Assembly (NCBI RefSeq): GCF_015057245.1
Contig: NZ_SVET01000003.1
Coordinates: forward strand, 124,001 to 188,000
DNA from: Pseudobutyrivibrio ruminis
Lineage (GTDB): Bacteria > Bacillota > Clostridia > Lachnospirales > Lachnospiraceae
Reading direction: 5' to 3'
DNA: 64,000 nucleotides
Part shown: positions 8,481-16,908 of the stretch, piece by piece
How positions within the stretch are numbered: the first letter of the stretch is position 1
How the letters are laid out: every line of letters starts with the position of its first letter
Translations under genes and position numbers: made by a program
The notes under the pieces: generated by a model
What the model was told of the DNA's origin: nothing
The model's input: the letters and a program-made list of their open reading frames with translations, nothing else
The model's database searches: none

Positions 8481-10470
8481 TATATAGATACCACTTTCTT
8501 ACCCACTTAACGTTCTTCCAATGCTTCTTTAAGAATGGCATTAAGTAGTAGTCAATACCAATTGTGTAACCACCACCGATGAGTACTGCTATTCCTGCAA
8601 ATATCATCCAGAATGTGTTTAAGTATAAGCCTGTTGTTGTAACGAACATTGCCTGAAGTACAAGTGAAACACCTGCTGACAGGAATGTGAAGCATCCACC
8701 CATAAGTCCAAGACCAATGAGAATCTGCATAATTACAATAACAATCTGCATAAACATCTGCATACCATCTGAAGCTAATACTGCATTGTTTACGAACCAG
8801 TCTACAAATGGAACCTGAATCTTAAATGCAATATCTGAAATAGTTGATGATGCTAAATCAGTTCCAGAAACAAGGATAAGCTCAAATATCTTTAGGTTGA
8901 AATCAAATAGAACTGTTCCTGTGCTAACTGCTGCATCTGCTACTGCTGTAGATGCTGAAGCTACTGTATCAACTACTTCTGTTGAAGCTGAAGCAACTGC
9001 GTCTGTTGCTGCAGGATCAATACGTCCAAGAAGTGAATCAAACCATGAGTTTGCTCCACCGAAGAAACCTGCAAGCATTGGTGTTGTTAACCAACCCTCA
9101 ACAATCTTCATTACACCTTCGAATACCCAAACACATCCAAGCCAGAATCTAAGTGGAACTAATAAAAAGCTTGGTGTCTTGTTAGAAAAATGTCCGCCGA
9201 GGAAGCTTCGATTGTTTCTGATTGTAAAGAACTCATGCTTTAAGTAGCTGATGATCTTTGTCCATCCCATAACCTGGATGAAGTAAATAATATTGATAAA
9301 GTGCTTTGCAAACATAGCAAAGAATGAAGCGAAGTTAATCTGGTGCTTTGCTAATCCACCTCTTGCAACACCGTAACGTCCACCTACGCAAACCATTACG
9401 CCGTGGAACTTAGGATTGTAAGCTTCCTTCTCTCCAGACTTTGTAATCTCAGCCACAATGTTCTTTGAAACTGTAGCTGCTGAGTGCTCTGCATTCTCAA
9501 CCATCTGAGGAACTGGACGCTCCTCTCCTGGAGCTGTAAAGAGCATGTTGTCACCAATTACATATACGTTTTCGTAATCTACTGAACGAAGGTACTCATC
9601 TACCTGAATACGTCCTCTACCACCGCTCTGTACTCTAGAAGCAAGCTCTGATGTGATTTCTGAGCTCTCGATACCAGCTGTCCAGATAACTGTTCCAGCT
9701 ACATGCTCAGTAATATTGTCATTCTGCTTAAGCTTGATAGTGCCCTGACCAACGCCAACAACACTTGTATTCATAACAACTTCGACACCCATCTTCTTGA
9801 GACGTCTGTCTACTTTGTTAGAAAGCTTTTCTGGCAAGATAGGTACTGGACGAGATAAACCATCAACGTCAACGATAGTAACTTCTTCTCTATCGATACC
9901 AAATCTCTTGCAAAGGATAGGTGTGTACTCAGCAAGCTCGCCTACCATTTCAACACCTGTAAATCCTGCACCTACAACATAAAAGCTAAGAAGCTCTTTT
10001 CTCTTTGCAGGATCAACTTCATCAGCTGCCATTCTGAAGCAGTTGTGAATTCTATCTCTAAGGGCTACAGCGTCATCATATGACCAAAGTGGCCAGCTGT
10101 TTTCTTTTGCGCCTTCAACACCAAAGTATGTTGGCTTTGAACCAGCTGCAACTACTAAATAGTCATAGTCATATTCCTGTGTTTTACCCTTAACCTTCTG
10201 GTCCTTAAAGTCTACATTTGTAACTTCATCTAAAACTACATTTACCTTTCTTCCGGCAAATATCTGCTTTAGGTTCATTTTGATACTCTCTTCACCAACA
10301 CGGCAAGCCGCTACCTCGTGAAGTTCGGTAAGCATTGTATGATATGGATGCTTATCGATGATAGTGATTTCTGTAAGATCAGCCAGCTTCTTTTTACGAA
10401 GCTTCTTTTCAAGTTTCTTTGTGGCAAGAACGCCTGCGTAACCTGCTCCGATTACAACAATCTTAATCAT
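8473..10470 (-). CDS. ndh2: Type II NADH dehydrogenase with C-terminal membrane domain, Ndh2-like
   Basis: A 665-residue protein, much longer than ordinary NDH-2 (about 400). Residues 1-395 are the flavoprotein: FAD motif VVIGAGYAGV near the N terminus, a second nucleotide motif VVGAGFTGVEM near 170, and VYVIGDNM near 305. The remaining 270 residues are membrane-spanning and start with a DoxX-like stretch (RFWLGCVWVFEGVMKI). An extended membrane tail is typical of the FLEET Ndh2, which oxidises NADH and reduces quinone. A low-complexity Ala/Ser/Thr/Val segment lies in the membrane domain at about residues 490-520. First gene of the minus-strand unit. Confidence 0.87.
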   Translation of the reverse strand: MIKIVVIGAGYAGVLATKKLEKKLRKKKLADLTEITIIDKHPYHTMLTELHEVAACRVGEESIKMNLKQIFAGRKVNVVLDEVTNVDFKDQKVKGKTQEYDYDYLVVAAGSKPTYFGVEGAKENSWPLWSYDDAVALRDRIHNCFRMAADEVDPAKRKELLSFYVVGAGFTGVEMVGELAEYTPILCKRFGIDREEVTIVDVDGLSRPVPILPEKLSNKVDRRLKKMGVEVVMNTSVVGVGQGTIKLKQNDNITEHVAGTVIWTAGIESSEITSELASRVQSGGRGRIQVDEYLRSVDYENVYVIGDNMLFTAPGEERPVPQMVENAEHSAATVSKNIVAEITKSGEKEAYNPKFHGVMVCVGGRYGVARGGLAKHQINFASFFAMFAKHFINIIYFIQVMGWTKIISYLKHEFFTIRNNRSFLGGHFSNKTPSFLLVPLRFWLGCVWVFEGVMKIVEGWLTTPMLAGFFGGANSWFDSLLGRIDPAATDAVASASTEVVDTVASASTAVADAAVSTGTVLFDFNLKIFELILVSGTDLASSTISDIAFKIQVPFVDWFVNNAVLASDGMQMFMQIVIVIMQILIGLGLMGGCFTFLSAGVSLVLQAMFVTTTGLYLNTFWMIFAGIAVLIGGGYTIGIDYYLMPFLKKHWKNVKWVRKWYLYND

Positions 10471-10697
10471 GATTCATTCCTTCCTAGTAATTTCTTTTCT
10501 TTAATATTCTCCAACGCATTGCTGCGGAACCAAATTGTACCATAATCTATTGTGCGCTACAAGATGGAACTTGTTTAAATTTTCACAAATAGCATTTTGC
10601 ACTATCTTTCAATCGAAATTTGTGTTATTATTGCCAAGTTTCACAAGACTAACTGTTCGTATAATATAATTACCTAATTTATGTATAGGAGAGATTT
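10471..10697. promoter_or_regulatory. Divergent intergenic region between ndh2 and dmkA
   Basis: 227 bases that must contain the promoters for both directions. On the plus strand there are two overlapping TATAAT hexamers (10660-10665 and 10665-10670), with TTCACA at 10640-10645 as the best -35 for the second one (19-nt spacer). The dmkA ribosome site AGGAGA is at 10687-10692. I could not fix the ndh2 promoter, and I see no operator-like symmetry. Confidence 0.4.
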
Positions 10698-11603
10698 ATG
10701 ATTAAGAAGTTTTTAAAGTTTGTAGAGATTCAAACAAAGATTACCAGCACATTCGCTTTTGCAAATACACTTATGTATATGCTCTTTTTAAAGGAGCCAA
10801 TAAATGTTCCATTAATGGTAATCTTCTGTATTGCAGCTTTTATTTTTGATTTAGCTACTACAGCTATCAACAACTATATTGATAGTAAAGATTATCCGGA
10901 AATGCTCCCTTTCAGAAGAGATGTTTCATTATTCCTCATAATATGTATGCTCTTTATAAGCACTGTAATGGGACTCTATCTTGCATTTAAAACAGGTATT
11001 GTAGTTCTTTTACTTGGAGCACTCTGCTTTGGCCTTGGGATTTTTTACACCTTTGGTCCTATGCCTATTTCAAGAATCCCTCTAGGGGAAGTATTTTCAG
11101 GTATTGCTTATGGCATGTTTATTCCATTTCTGATGGTTTACATCAATAATCCTGACAACTATATTGTTTTAGAATATAAGGATGGTGTTTTATCATTTCA
11201 CTTTATGCTTTGGTCACTTATTAGCTTCATTTTCTTTTCGCTAATAAACACATTTACCACCTCCAATATCATGGTTGCTAACAACACTTGTGATTTAGAA
11301 AAAGATGTTGCTGTAAATAGACATACTCTGATTTTTTACATAGGACAGAAAAATGGCGTACGTGTTTTTGCTACTCTTTACTACTTATGCTACGCCGCAG
11401 TGATAGCAATGGTTGCATTAAAAATTCTTCCTATTATTGCCCTCATCTTTTTACTTTCATTTCCTCTAGTAGAAAGTAATATAAGGGTATTTCGTAAAGA
11501 ACAGATAAAGTCAAAAACTTTTATTACAGCAATTAAGAACTTTATCATTGTTAATGCTTCATACTTCATTGCTCTTACACTGTCATTTTTAATGTACAGA
11601 TAA
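10698..11603 (+). CDS. dmkA: UbiA-family prenyltransferase, DmkA-like
   Basis: A 301-residue integral membrane prenyltransferase with about eight helices. The first aspartate motif is present as NNYIDSKD (N58 to D65) and the second as DLEKD (D199, D203), the layout of MenA/UbiA enzymes that join a polyprenyl chain to 1,4-dihydroxy-2-naphthoate. Divergent to the FLEET unit, it is the DmkA candidate making the quinone used by Ndh2. No men genes for naphthoate synthesis are in the window, so the head group is made elsewhere or scavenged. The ribosome site AGGAGA is 5 bases before the ATG. A bidirectional terminator follows. Confidence 0.82.
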   Translation: MIKKFLKFVEIQTKITSTFAFANTLMYMLFLKEPINVPLMVIFCIAAFIFDLATTAINNYIDSKDYPEMLPFRRDVSLFLIICMLFISTVMGLYLAFKTGIVVLLLGALCFGLGIFYTFGPMPISRIPLGEVFSGIAYGMFIPFLMVYINNPDNYIVLEYKDGVLSFHFMLWSLISFIFFSLINTFTTSNIMVANNTCDLEKDVAVNRHTLIFYIGQKNGVRVFATLYYLCYAAVIAMVALKILPIIALIFLLSFPLVESNIRVFRKEQIKSKTFITAIKNFIIVNASYFIALTLSFLMYR

Positions 11604-11606
11604 AAT

Positions 11607-11650
11607 AAAAACCAGCATCAAGCCCCGCTAAGCCTGATTGCTGGTTTTTT
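11607..11650. terminator. Bidirectional terminator between dmkA and abfA
   Basis: Stem AAAACCAGCA / TGCTGGTTTT with a 22-nt loop, flanked by A-rich and T-rich runs on both sides. It can end the dmkA transcript (plus) and the arabinofuranosidase operon (minus). Confidence 0.8.
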
Positions 11651-11683
11651 ATTTATGGAAGGATATGAAAAAGAAGATTATTA

Positions 11684-13204
11684 TTATTTCTTTAATCTTA
11701 TGCTGACTACTGAGCAAGCTGGCAGTGTAACCTTCAATCCCTCTGAAGTCTTGCTGTAGTCTTTAAACTCTAGTTCCTTTACAACCTCTGGATTATCAAA
11801 GGTGTTGTGATCAGCCATCTTACCTGTTACATAAACAGCCTCGCATACATTGTAAGCGCCGCCATCCTTTGTAAGCTGAACATCAACATCCTCTGATGAT
11901 TCAAGAGAGTTGTTTGTTAGGGTAATAGTAATAACGCCATCTGCATCCTCTGATACAGACTCGAAAATCTTTGGAAGTTCATTCTTGCCAGCGCCTACTG
12001 TTCCGCCATTAAGTAAGTCTGAGCCAAGAAGTGTTGCTCCCTGGTGGTGACGATACATCTTGAATACATAGTATGTAGGAGTCTTGATCATCTTTTCACC
12101 ATCTGTAAGCATTACTGACTGAAGCACGTTAATCATTTGGGCGATACATGCCATCTTTACTCTGTCAGAATGCTTGTTGAAGATGTTCAAATTCATACCT
12201 GCAACAAGAGCGTCACGCATTGTGTTTTGCTGATATAAGAATCCTGGATTTGTACCTGGCTCAACATCTGTCCAAATACCCCACTCATCAATCATAAGAC
12301 CGATTTTCTTTTCAGGGTCATATTGATCCATGATTGCGCCATGATTGTTAATCAGCTCTTCCATAAAGTAGCTACGCTTCAATGTCTGATAGAATACTTC
12401 CTCAGTGAAGTCTGTAGCGCTTCCTTTGACATTCCAATCGTCCTCTGTCTCTGGAAGAGTGTAATAATGAAGAGAAAGACCATCCATGAATCCATGGAAT
12501 TGTTCTGGTGTGTGGTCAAAGCATGTATCCAAAACTCCCTTTGTCCAATGATAATCATCCACATTAGGGCCACAGCAAATCTTTGCTATTGGCTTGTTTC
12601 CATTGTAGTTTCTAACATAAGTCTGGTAACGTCTATACTCATCTGCATAGTGCTGAGGTCTCATATTGCCGCCGCAGCCCCAGTTTTCATTACCAACTCC
12701 AAGATAGTCAACCACCCATGGCTCCTCATGTCCGTTCTCTTTTCTGAGATCAGCCATTGGAGAAACACCGTTGAATGTCATATATTCCACCCATTCGCTC
12801 ATTTCGCGAACAGTACCAGAACCTAAATTTGCATTGACGTAAGTCTTACAGCCAAGCTGTCTACAAAGCTCGAAGAACTCGTGAGTACCGAAGCTATTAT
12901 CCTCAACTACTCCACCCCAGTGAGTGTTAATCATCTTCTTACGCTTTTCCTTTGGACCAATTCCGTCCATCCAGTGATACTCATCAGCAAAGCATCCGCC
13001 TGGCCAACGAAGTACTGGAACCTTCATCTCTTTAAGCGCTTCTACAACGTCTGTACGCATTCCATTTACATTAGGAATGTCGCTATTTTCGCCTACGTAT
13101 AAGCCTTCATAAATACAGCGTCCCAAGTGCTCAGAAAAATGTCCATAGATTTCTGGAGCAATGGTACTCTTCTTGTTTTCATTGTTAATAACTAATTTAG
13201 CCAC
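11684..13204 (-). CDS. abfA: GH51 alpha-L-arabinofuranosidase
   Basis: A 506-residue family GH51 enzyme, full length, without a signal peptide and so cytoplasmic. The catalytic acid/base is E173 in GVGNENWG and the nucleophile E307 in MIDEWGIW. Upstream LRWPGGCFADEY and the C-terminal beta domain are also typical. It removes arabinofuranosyl residues from imported arabino-oligosaccharides. It is the last gene of an apparent four-gene unit (solute-binding protein, two permeases, abfA), 49 bases after the second permease, so it should act on what this transporter imports. Confidence 0.92.
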   Translation of the reverse strand: MAKLVINNENKKSTIAPEIYGHFSEHLGRCIYEGLYVGENSDIPNVNGMRTDVVEALKEMKVPVLRWPGGCFADEYHWMDGIGPKEKRKKMINTHWGGVVEDNSFGTHEFFELCRQLGCKTYVNANLGSGTVREMSEWVEYMTFNGVSPMADLRKENGHEEPWVVDYLGVGNENWGCGGNMRPQHYADEYRRYQTYVRNYNGNKPIAKICCGPNVDDYHWTKGVLDTCFDHTPEQFHGFMDGLSLHYYTLPETEDDWNVKGSATDFTEEVFYQTLKRSYFMEELINNHGAIMDQYDPEKKIGLMIDEWGIWTDVEPGTNPGFLYQQNTMRDALVAGMNLNIFNKHSDRVKMACIAQMINVLQSVMLTDGEKMIKTPTYYVFKMYRHHQGATLLGSDLLNGGTVGAGKNELPKIFESVSEDADGVITITLTNNSLESSEDVDVQLTKDGGAYNVCEAVYVTGKMADHNTFDNPEVVKELEFKDYSKTSEGLKVTLPACSVVSIRLKK

Positions 13205-13253
13205 TGGCTATCCTCCATTCCGCCTGTTACACTCACAAGCTCATCTAAATTCT

Positions 13254-14123
13254 TTAGCCCTTAACAGCTCCTGCTGTCATTCCATCAATAATGTACTTCT
13301 GGAAAATAAGGAAGATTATGAAGATTGGTAAAATTCCAAACATTGATCCAGCAATAAGTACATCGTAGTTGTTGCCGTATGGTGTAAGCAATGTATTAAG
13401 TCCGATTGGAAGTGTAAACTTCTCTGCTCCCTTAAGTACTAAGAGTGGCCACAGAATTGCATTCCATGAACCCATTGCGCAAAGGATACCCATTGATGCA
13501 AATGCAGGCTTTGCAAGAGGAAGGATGATTCTCACTGAAATGCCATATTCTGAACATCCATCAATTCTTGCTGCATCAAGCAAATCCTTTGGCAGTCCTG
13601 ATAAGTACTGCTTGAAGAAAAAAATTGTTGATGCGCCGCAGATACCTATGATGATTACACCTGTGTAAGTATCAATAAGCTTTAATGCAATAATTTCCTT
13701 GTAAAGTGGAAGCATTAAGATTTCGAAAGGTACCATCATTGTTGCAAGTACGATTGTGAAAAGTAGATTTTTGAATCTGAACTCATACATTGTCAGTCCA
13801 TATGCAACAAAGTAACAAACTATCAAAGTAAGTGCTACCGAAATAATGGTAATTAATAACGAATTCTTGTACCACATGAAATATTTAATACTGTCAGCAT
13901 TGCCGCTGAATAAATATTTGTAGTTATCAAGGTTCATTGTAGAAGGGTTCAAATCAATTGAAAGACCTCTACGAATAAGCTCTGTACCAGGTCTAAATGA
14001 AGCAAGTAAACCTGCAAATACAGGGAAAATAATGATTAAACATAGGATTACAAAAAATCCTGTTCCAAGTATTGTGCCTACCGTTCTCTTAGGAGTGCCA
14101 GACATTGTCTTTTGCTTTGACAT
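13254..14123 (-). CDS. Carbohydrate ABC transporter permease, MalG type
   Basis: An inner-membrane permease of 289 residues counted from MSKQKT. I choose this ATG (14121-14123) because GGGAGAGG lies 7-8 bases upstream and it begins one base after the preceding permease stop; an upstream ATG would run far into that gene. The conserved coupling loop is DAARIDGCSEYGISVRIILP, and six membrane helices are visible. It pairs with the adjacent MalF-type permease and the lipoprotein for oligosaccharide uptake. No ATPase gene is in the cluster, so the importer probably shares an MsiK/MsmX-like ATPase encoded elsewhere. Confidence 0.9.
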   Translation of the reverse strand: MSKQKTMSGTPKRTVGTILGTGFFVILCLIIIFPVFAGLLASFRPGTELIRRGLSIDLNPSTMNLDNYKYLFSGNADSIKYFMWYKNSLLITIISVALTLIVCYFVAYGLTMYEFRFKNLLFTIVLATMMVPFEILMLPLYKEIIALKLIDTYTGVIIIGICGASTIFFFKQYLSGLPKDLLDAARIDGCSEYGISVRIILPLAKPAFASMGILCAMGSWNAILWPLLVLKGAEKFTLPIGLNTLLTPYGNNYDVLIAGSMFGILPIFIIFLIFQKYIIDGMTAGAVKG

Positions 14124-14124
14124 A

Positions 14125-15021
14125 TTAATCCTCTCCCTTCTTGAATGTTCCGTTGAATATAAGCTGAGCAAAGTTGATGATAAGAGCAACGATAAGAAGT
14201 ACTACACCTACTGCACATGCATAACCCATATCATTCTTTTCAATACCACGCTTGTACAAATATCCAACAATTGTAAGTCCAATATTGTTTGGTGATGAAT
14301 TTCCTGCCCATAACATGTATGACTCCAGGAACATTGCAAGACCGGCATATACTGAAATTGTAAGTACGTAAACTGTTGTTGGCTTAAGAAGAGGAAGTGT
14401 TACGAACTTGAACTTCTGCCAACCTGTAGCTCCATCGATATCAGCTGCTTCATATAAAGAGCTGTCGATTGATTTAAGACCTGACAAGAAGTAAAGCATG
14501 TTTACACCTGTCCATCTCCAGCAAGCTACGATTAAGAGGGCGAGCATACCTGACCAGCCCATCTTTAACCATTTATATGTTCCAAGGCCTAAAGCCGCTG
14601 TAATCATATTCATCTGACCTGTTGTATACTCAGTAAACATCAGGCGGAAAAGTGTACCAGAAATAACAACTGATGTTAATGCTGGCATATATAAAATTGC
14701 CTTCCATACACCCTTTGCCTTTACCAAATGACTATCAAGCAAAACTGCAAAAAGCATAGGGAATGGAATTAATAATACTAATGTAAAGAACATGTATTTC
14801 ACACTGTTCCATACAGCAATATGAAATACCTTATCCTGTAATAGCTTTGAATAGTTAGCAAACCCAATCCATTCTGATTTAATAGCCCCAATATCCTGAA
14901 AGCTCATTGTGAAAGCTGTGATAAGAGGATAAACCCAAAAGAAGAAAAAACTTAATACAAAAGGTAAAACAAAAACGTATGGTGCCACCTTCTGAGAATA
15001 TAAAAAGTTCTTGATTTTCAT
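14125..15021 (-). CDS. Carbohydrate ABC transporter permease, MalF type
   Basis: A 298-residue permease with six membrane helices and the ATPase-coupling loop EAADIDGATGWQKFKFVTLP. It belongs to the family taking up di- and oligosaccharides (CUT1). It is encoded between the solute-binding lipoprotein and the MalG-type permease. A GC-rich hairpin separates it from the binding-protein gene, which would lower permease expression relative to the binding protein. The substrate is inferred to be arabino-oligosaccharide from the GH51 and GH43 neighbours. Confidence 0.9.
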   Translation of the reverse strand: MKIKNFLYSQKVAPYVFVLPFVLSFFFFWVYPLITAFTMSFQDIGAIKSEWIGFANYSKLLQDKVFHIAVWNSVKYMFFTLVLLIPFPMLFAVLLDSHLVKAKGVWKAILYMPALTSVVISGTLFRLMFTEYTTGQMNMITAALGLGTYKWLKMGWSGMLALLIVACWRWTGVNMLYFLSGLKSIDSSLYEAADIDGATGWQKFKFVTLPLLKPTTVYVLTISVYAGLAMFLESYMLWAGNSSPNNIGLTIVGYLYKRGIEKNDMGYACAVGVVLLIVALIINFAQLIFNGTFKKGED

Positions 15022-15048
15022 AATGCACCTTTCTCCATCTTTTAAAAT

Positions 15049-15068
15049 AGGGCCGCCTAGGCGGCCCT
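15049..15068 (-). terminator. Intercistronic GC-rich hairpin (attenuator)
   Basis: Perfect 20-nt palindrome (GGGCCGC arms around CTAG) between the solute-binding protein and the first permease. It is followed on the minus strand by ATTTTAAAAG. A partial terminator or RNA-stabilising hairpin here would raise binding-protein levels above those of the permeases, as is common in such operons. Confidence 0.7.
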
Positions 15069-15081
15069 TAAAAATAATTTC

Positions 15082-16509
15082 CTACTGCTCCATATCAATT
15101 GCATCCTGTGCTTCCTGAAGTGCATCATCAATTGAGTAATCTGGATCTTCAAGTACTTCGTTAAGTGTTGTTGTGCAGAAGTACTCATTGATTGTTGGGC
15201 TGATAGAAACTACTGAAATCTTTCCAATGTTGTCCATTCCGATATCAGCTAATACATCATATGGATAGTTGATGAAGAACTGGTTGTACTGGTTGTTCTC
15301 ATCATGTGCGAATGCATCATCTGTCCAAAGAGCTGCGTTACATACGTCAAATCCAAGTGTATCCCAGATGTGCTGCTCGCCTTCTTCTGACATCTTTGCC
15401 CAGCAAAGGAACTCTGCTGCAAGATCAATATTCTGAGACTGCTGTGTAACAACTGTACCTGTACCACCAATACCTACAGAACAAATCTGGCCTTCCTCAA
15501 ATACAGGGCACTTAGCAATGTACCAGTTGCCTGCTTCATCTGGCATGTAGTTTGTGAAACGTGACATATACCACATTGCCTTAGGGAATGAAACGATGTT
15601 TCTATCCATAATGTTCTGGAAGCCTGCCTCAAGGTCAACATGTCCGTCTGGAGAAACCTCTGCAAGACCTGACTTTAACCAATCCTGCTGCATTGAAAGC
15701 ATGTTCTTAACTGAATCAAGCTGAACGTTTGCTGGATCATCGAAACCGCCTGTCCAGTCATCACCGTACTCAGCCATTGCAATCCAGAGCCAATCAACAC
15801 CGCCTGTATCAACTGATGTCCAGTACTTACCTTCCTCAGAAACATTTCCTAAGTACTCTTCACCAAGTGCTGCATAATCATCCCAAGTCTTAACTGCATC
15901 AATCTTAGCAATTACTTCATCCTGTGTAAGTCCCATAGCTTCTGACATTGCAGCTACGTTGTAGTACATTACTGTAGCACCTACGTGGTATGGAGCTCCG
16001 TAGTAGTTACCATCCTCACCCTGATATGTTTCCATACGAGCTGTAACCATTGTATCAAGGTAATCAGCAGCGTAATCATTTAATGGTACAAGCCACTGAT
16101 CAAGACCTTCAACTACGTTAGGGAACTGACCAACTTCTACGTCACAGATATCTGGAGCACCTGTGCCAGCCTCAAGAGCTGTAAGAAGCTTTGTGTGCAT
16201 ATCGCCATATGGATATGTTGTACATGTAATTTCGATTGTGTTGTCTGGATGCTGCTTGTTCCACTCCTCAGCCATAACACCGTAGTGCTGACCGTGAAGC
16301 TCAACGAATGTCCACATCTCTAAGTGTGTACCATTTGGATCACCAAATGTGTTTGTTACAACCTCAGATTCTGCTGTTTCCTCAGCAGCTTCTTCTTCTT
16401 CTGTAGCAGCATCAGGATCTACCCCACCTTCTGAAGCGCCACCGCAACCAGCAAATAAACTAGCTGCCATTGATGTGCAAAGAAGTGCACTAATCAATTT
16501 CTTCTTCAT
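15082..16509 (-). CDS. Carbohydrate ABC transporter substrate-binding lipoprotein
   Basis: A 475-residue extracellular solute-binding protein (family 1). Signal peptide MKKKLISALL with lipobox LFAGC (lipidated C22), then an acidic Glu/Ala linker and the periplasmic-binding fold (GTHLEMWTFVELH at the start). AGGAGGAGAAG precedes the ATG. First gene of the operon with two permeases and the GH51 enzyme. The likely ligands are arabino-oligosaccharides released by the surface GH43 enzyme; the ligand is inferred from context only. The promoter is at 16636-16663. Confidence 0.9.
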   Translation of the reverse strand: MKKKLISALLCTSMAASLFAGCGGASEGGVDPDAATEEEEAAEETAESEVVTNTFGDPNGTHLEMWTFVELHGQHYGVMAEEWNKQHPDNTIEITCTTYPYGDMHTKLLTALEAGTGAPDICDVEVGQFPNVVEGLDQWLVPLNDYAADYLDTMVTARMETYQGEDGNYYGAPYHVGATVMYYNVAAMSEAMGLTQDEVIAKIDAVKTWDDYAALGEEYLGNVSEEGKYWTSVDTGGVDWLWIAMAEYGDDWTGGFDDPANVQLDSVKNMLSMQQDWLKSGLAEVSPDGHVDLEAGFQNIMDRNIVSFPKAMWYMSRFTNYMPDEAGNWYIAKCPVFEEGQICSVGIGGTGTVVTQQSQNIDLAAEFLCWAKMSEEGEQHIWDTLGFDVCNAALWTDDAFAHDENNQYNQFFINYPYDVLADIGMDNIGKISVVSISPTINEYFCTTTLNEVLEDPDYSIDDALQEAQDAIDMEQ

Positions 16510-16571
16510 TCTTCTCCTCCTTTTGTAAAAAAGAAATGTTGTAATTGTTTCAAGCTTTTATAAATAGTACA

Positions 16572-16595
16572 ATTAACTGAGGCTTGGTAGTTAAT
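16572..16595. promoter_or_regulatory. Inverted repeat in the transporter operon leader
   Basis: ATTAACT and AGTTAAT separated by 10 bases, about 40 bases inside the transcript predicted from the minus-strand promoter. It could be an operator for the divergently encoded regulator, or a small RNA hairpin. Short arms make it weak evidence. Apart from this and the two promoters, I see nothing else in the 399-bp gap 16510-16908. Confidence 0.3.
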
Positions 16596-16635
16596 CAACA
16601 TATTTTTCTAAAAGCTCAATAACTATTATGGTTTA

Positions 16636-16663
16636 ATTATAACCTGCCACTACAGCAAGTCAA
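16636..16663 (-). promoter_or_regulatory. Sigma-A promoter of the arabinoside transporter operon
   Basis: Read on the minus strand: TTGACT (16658-16663), 16-nt spacer, TATAAT (16636-16641). It gives a leader of about 120 nt before the binding-protein gene. Confidence 0.65.
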
Positions 16664-16838
16664 TAATTATTTTAGTTTTTTCTAAACTATTTTGGATGTT
16701 CTTTTAATATTCACAAAAAAGACACGGATGATTTAGCAATTATTAACAAGTTGTTTGTCAATTCAGGCTTTCAAGTGTATATTTTCATCAATAATTTTAT
16801 CTTTTGCTAAAATAATAGAATTCTAAAGCTCAACTATA

Positions 16839-16867
16839 TTGACACCCATTTTGTTAAATTTTATAAT
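16839..16867 (+). promoter_or_regulatory. Consensus sigma-A promoter of the wHTH regulator
   Basis: TTGACA (16839-16844), 17-nt spacer, TATAAT (16862-16867): an exact consensus promoter. Transcription would start near 16874, and AAAGGAG precedes the ATG at 16909. A promoter this strong for a regulator suggests that it is restrained by a repressor, possibly itself. Confidence 0.85.
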
Positions 16868-16908
16868 TAAGAGTAATATTTTAAGAAATCATAAAAAGGA
16901 GAAACGTT

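Noticed and set aside
4251..10697. FMN riboswitch controlling the electron-transfer locus
   Set aside because: No gap upstream of ndh2, pplA or fmnB contains the conserved multi-helix FMN element; the gaps are too short.
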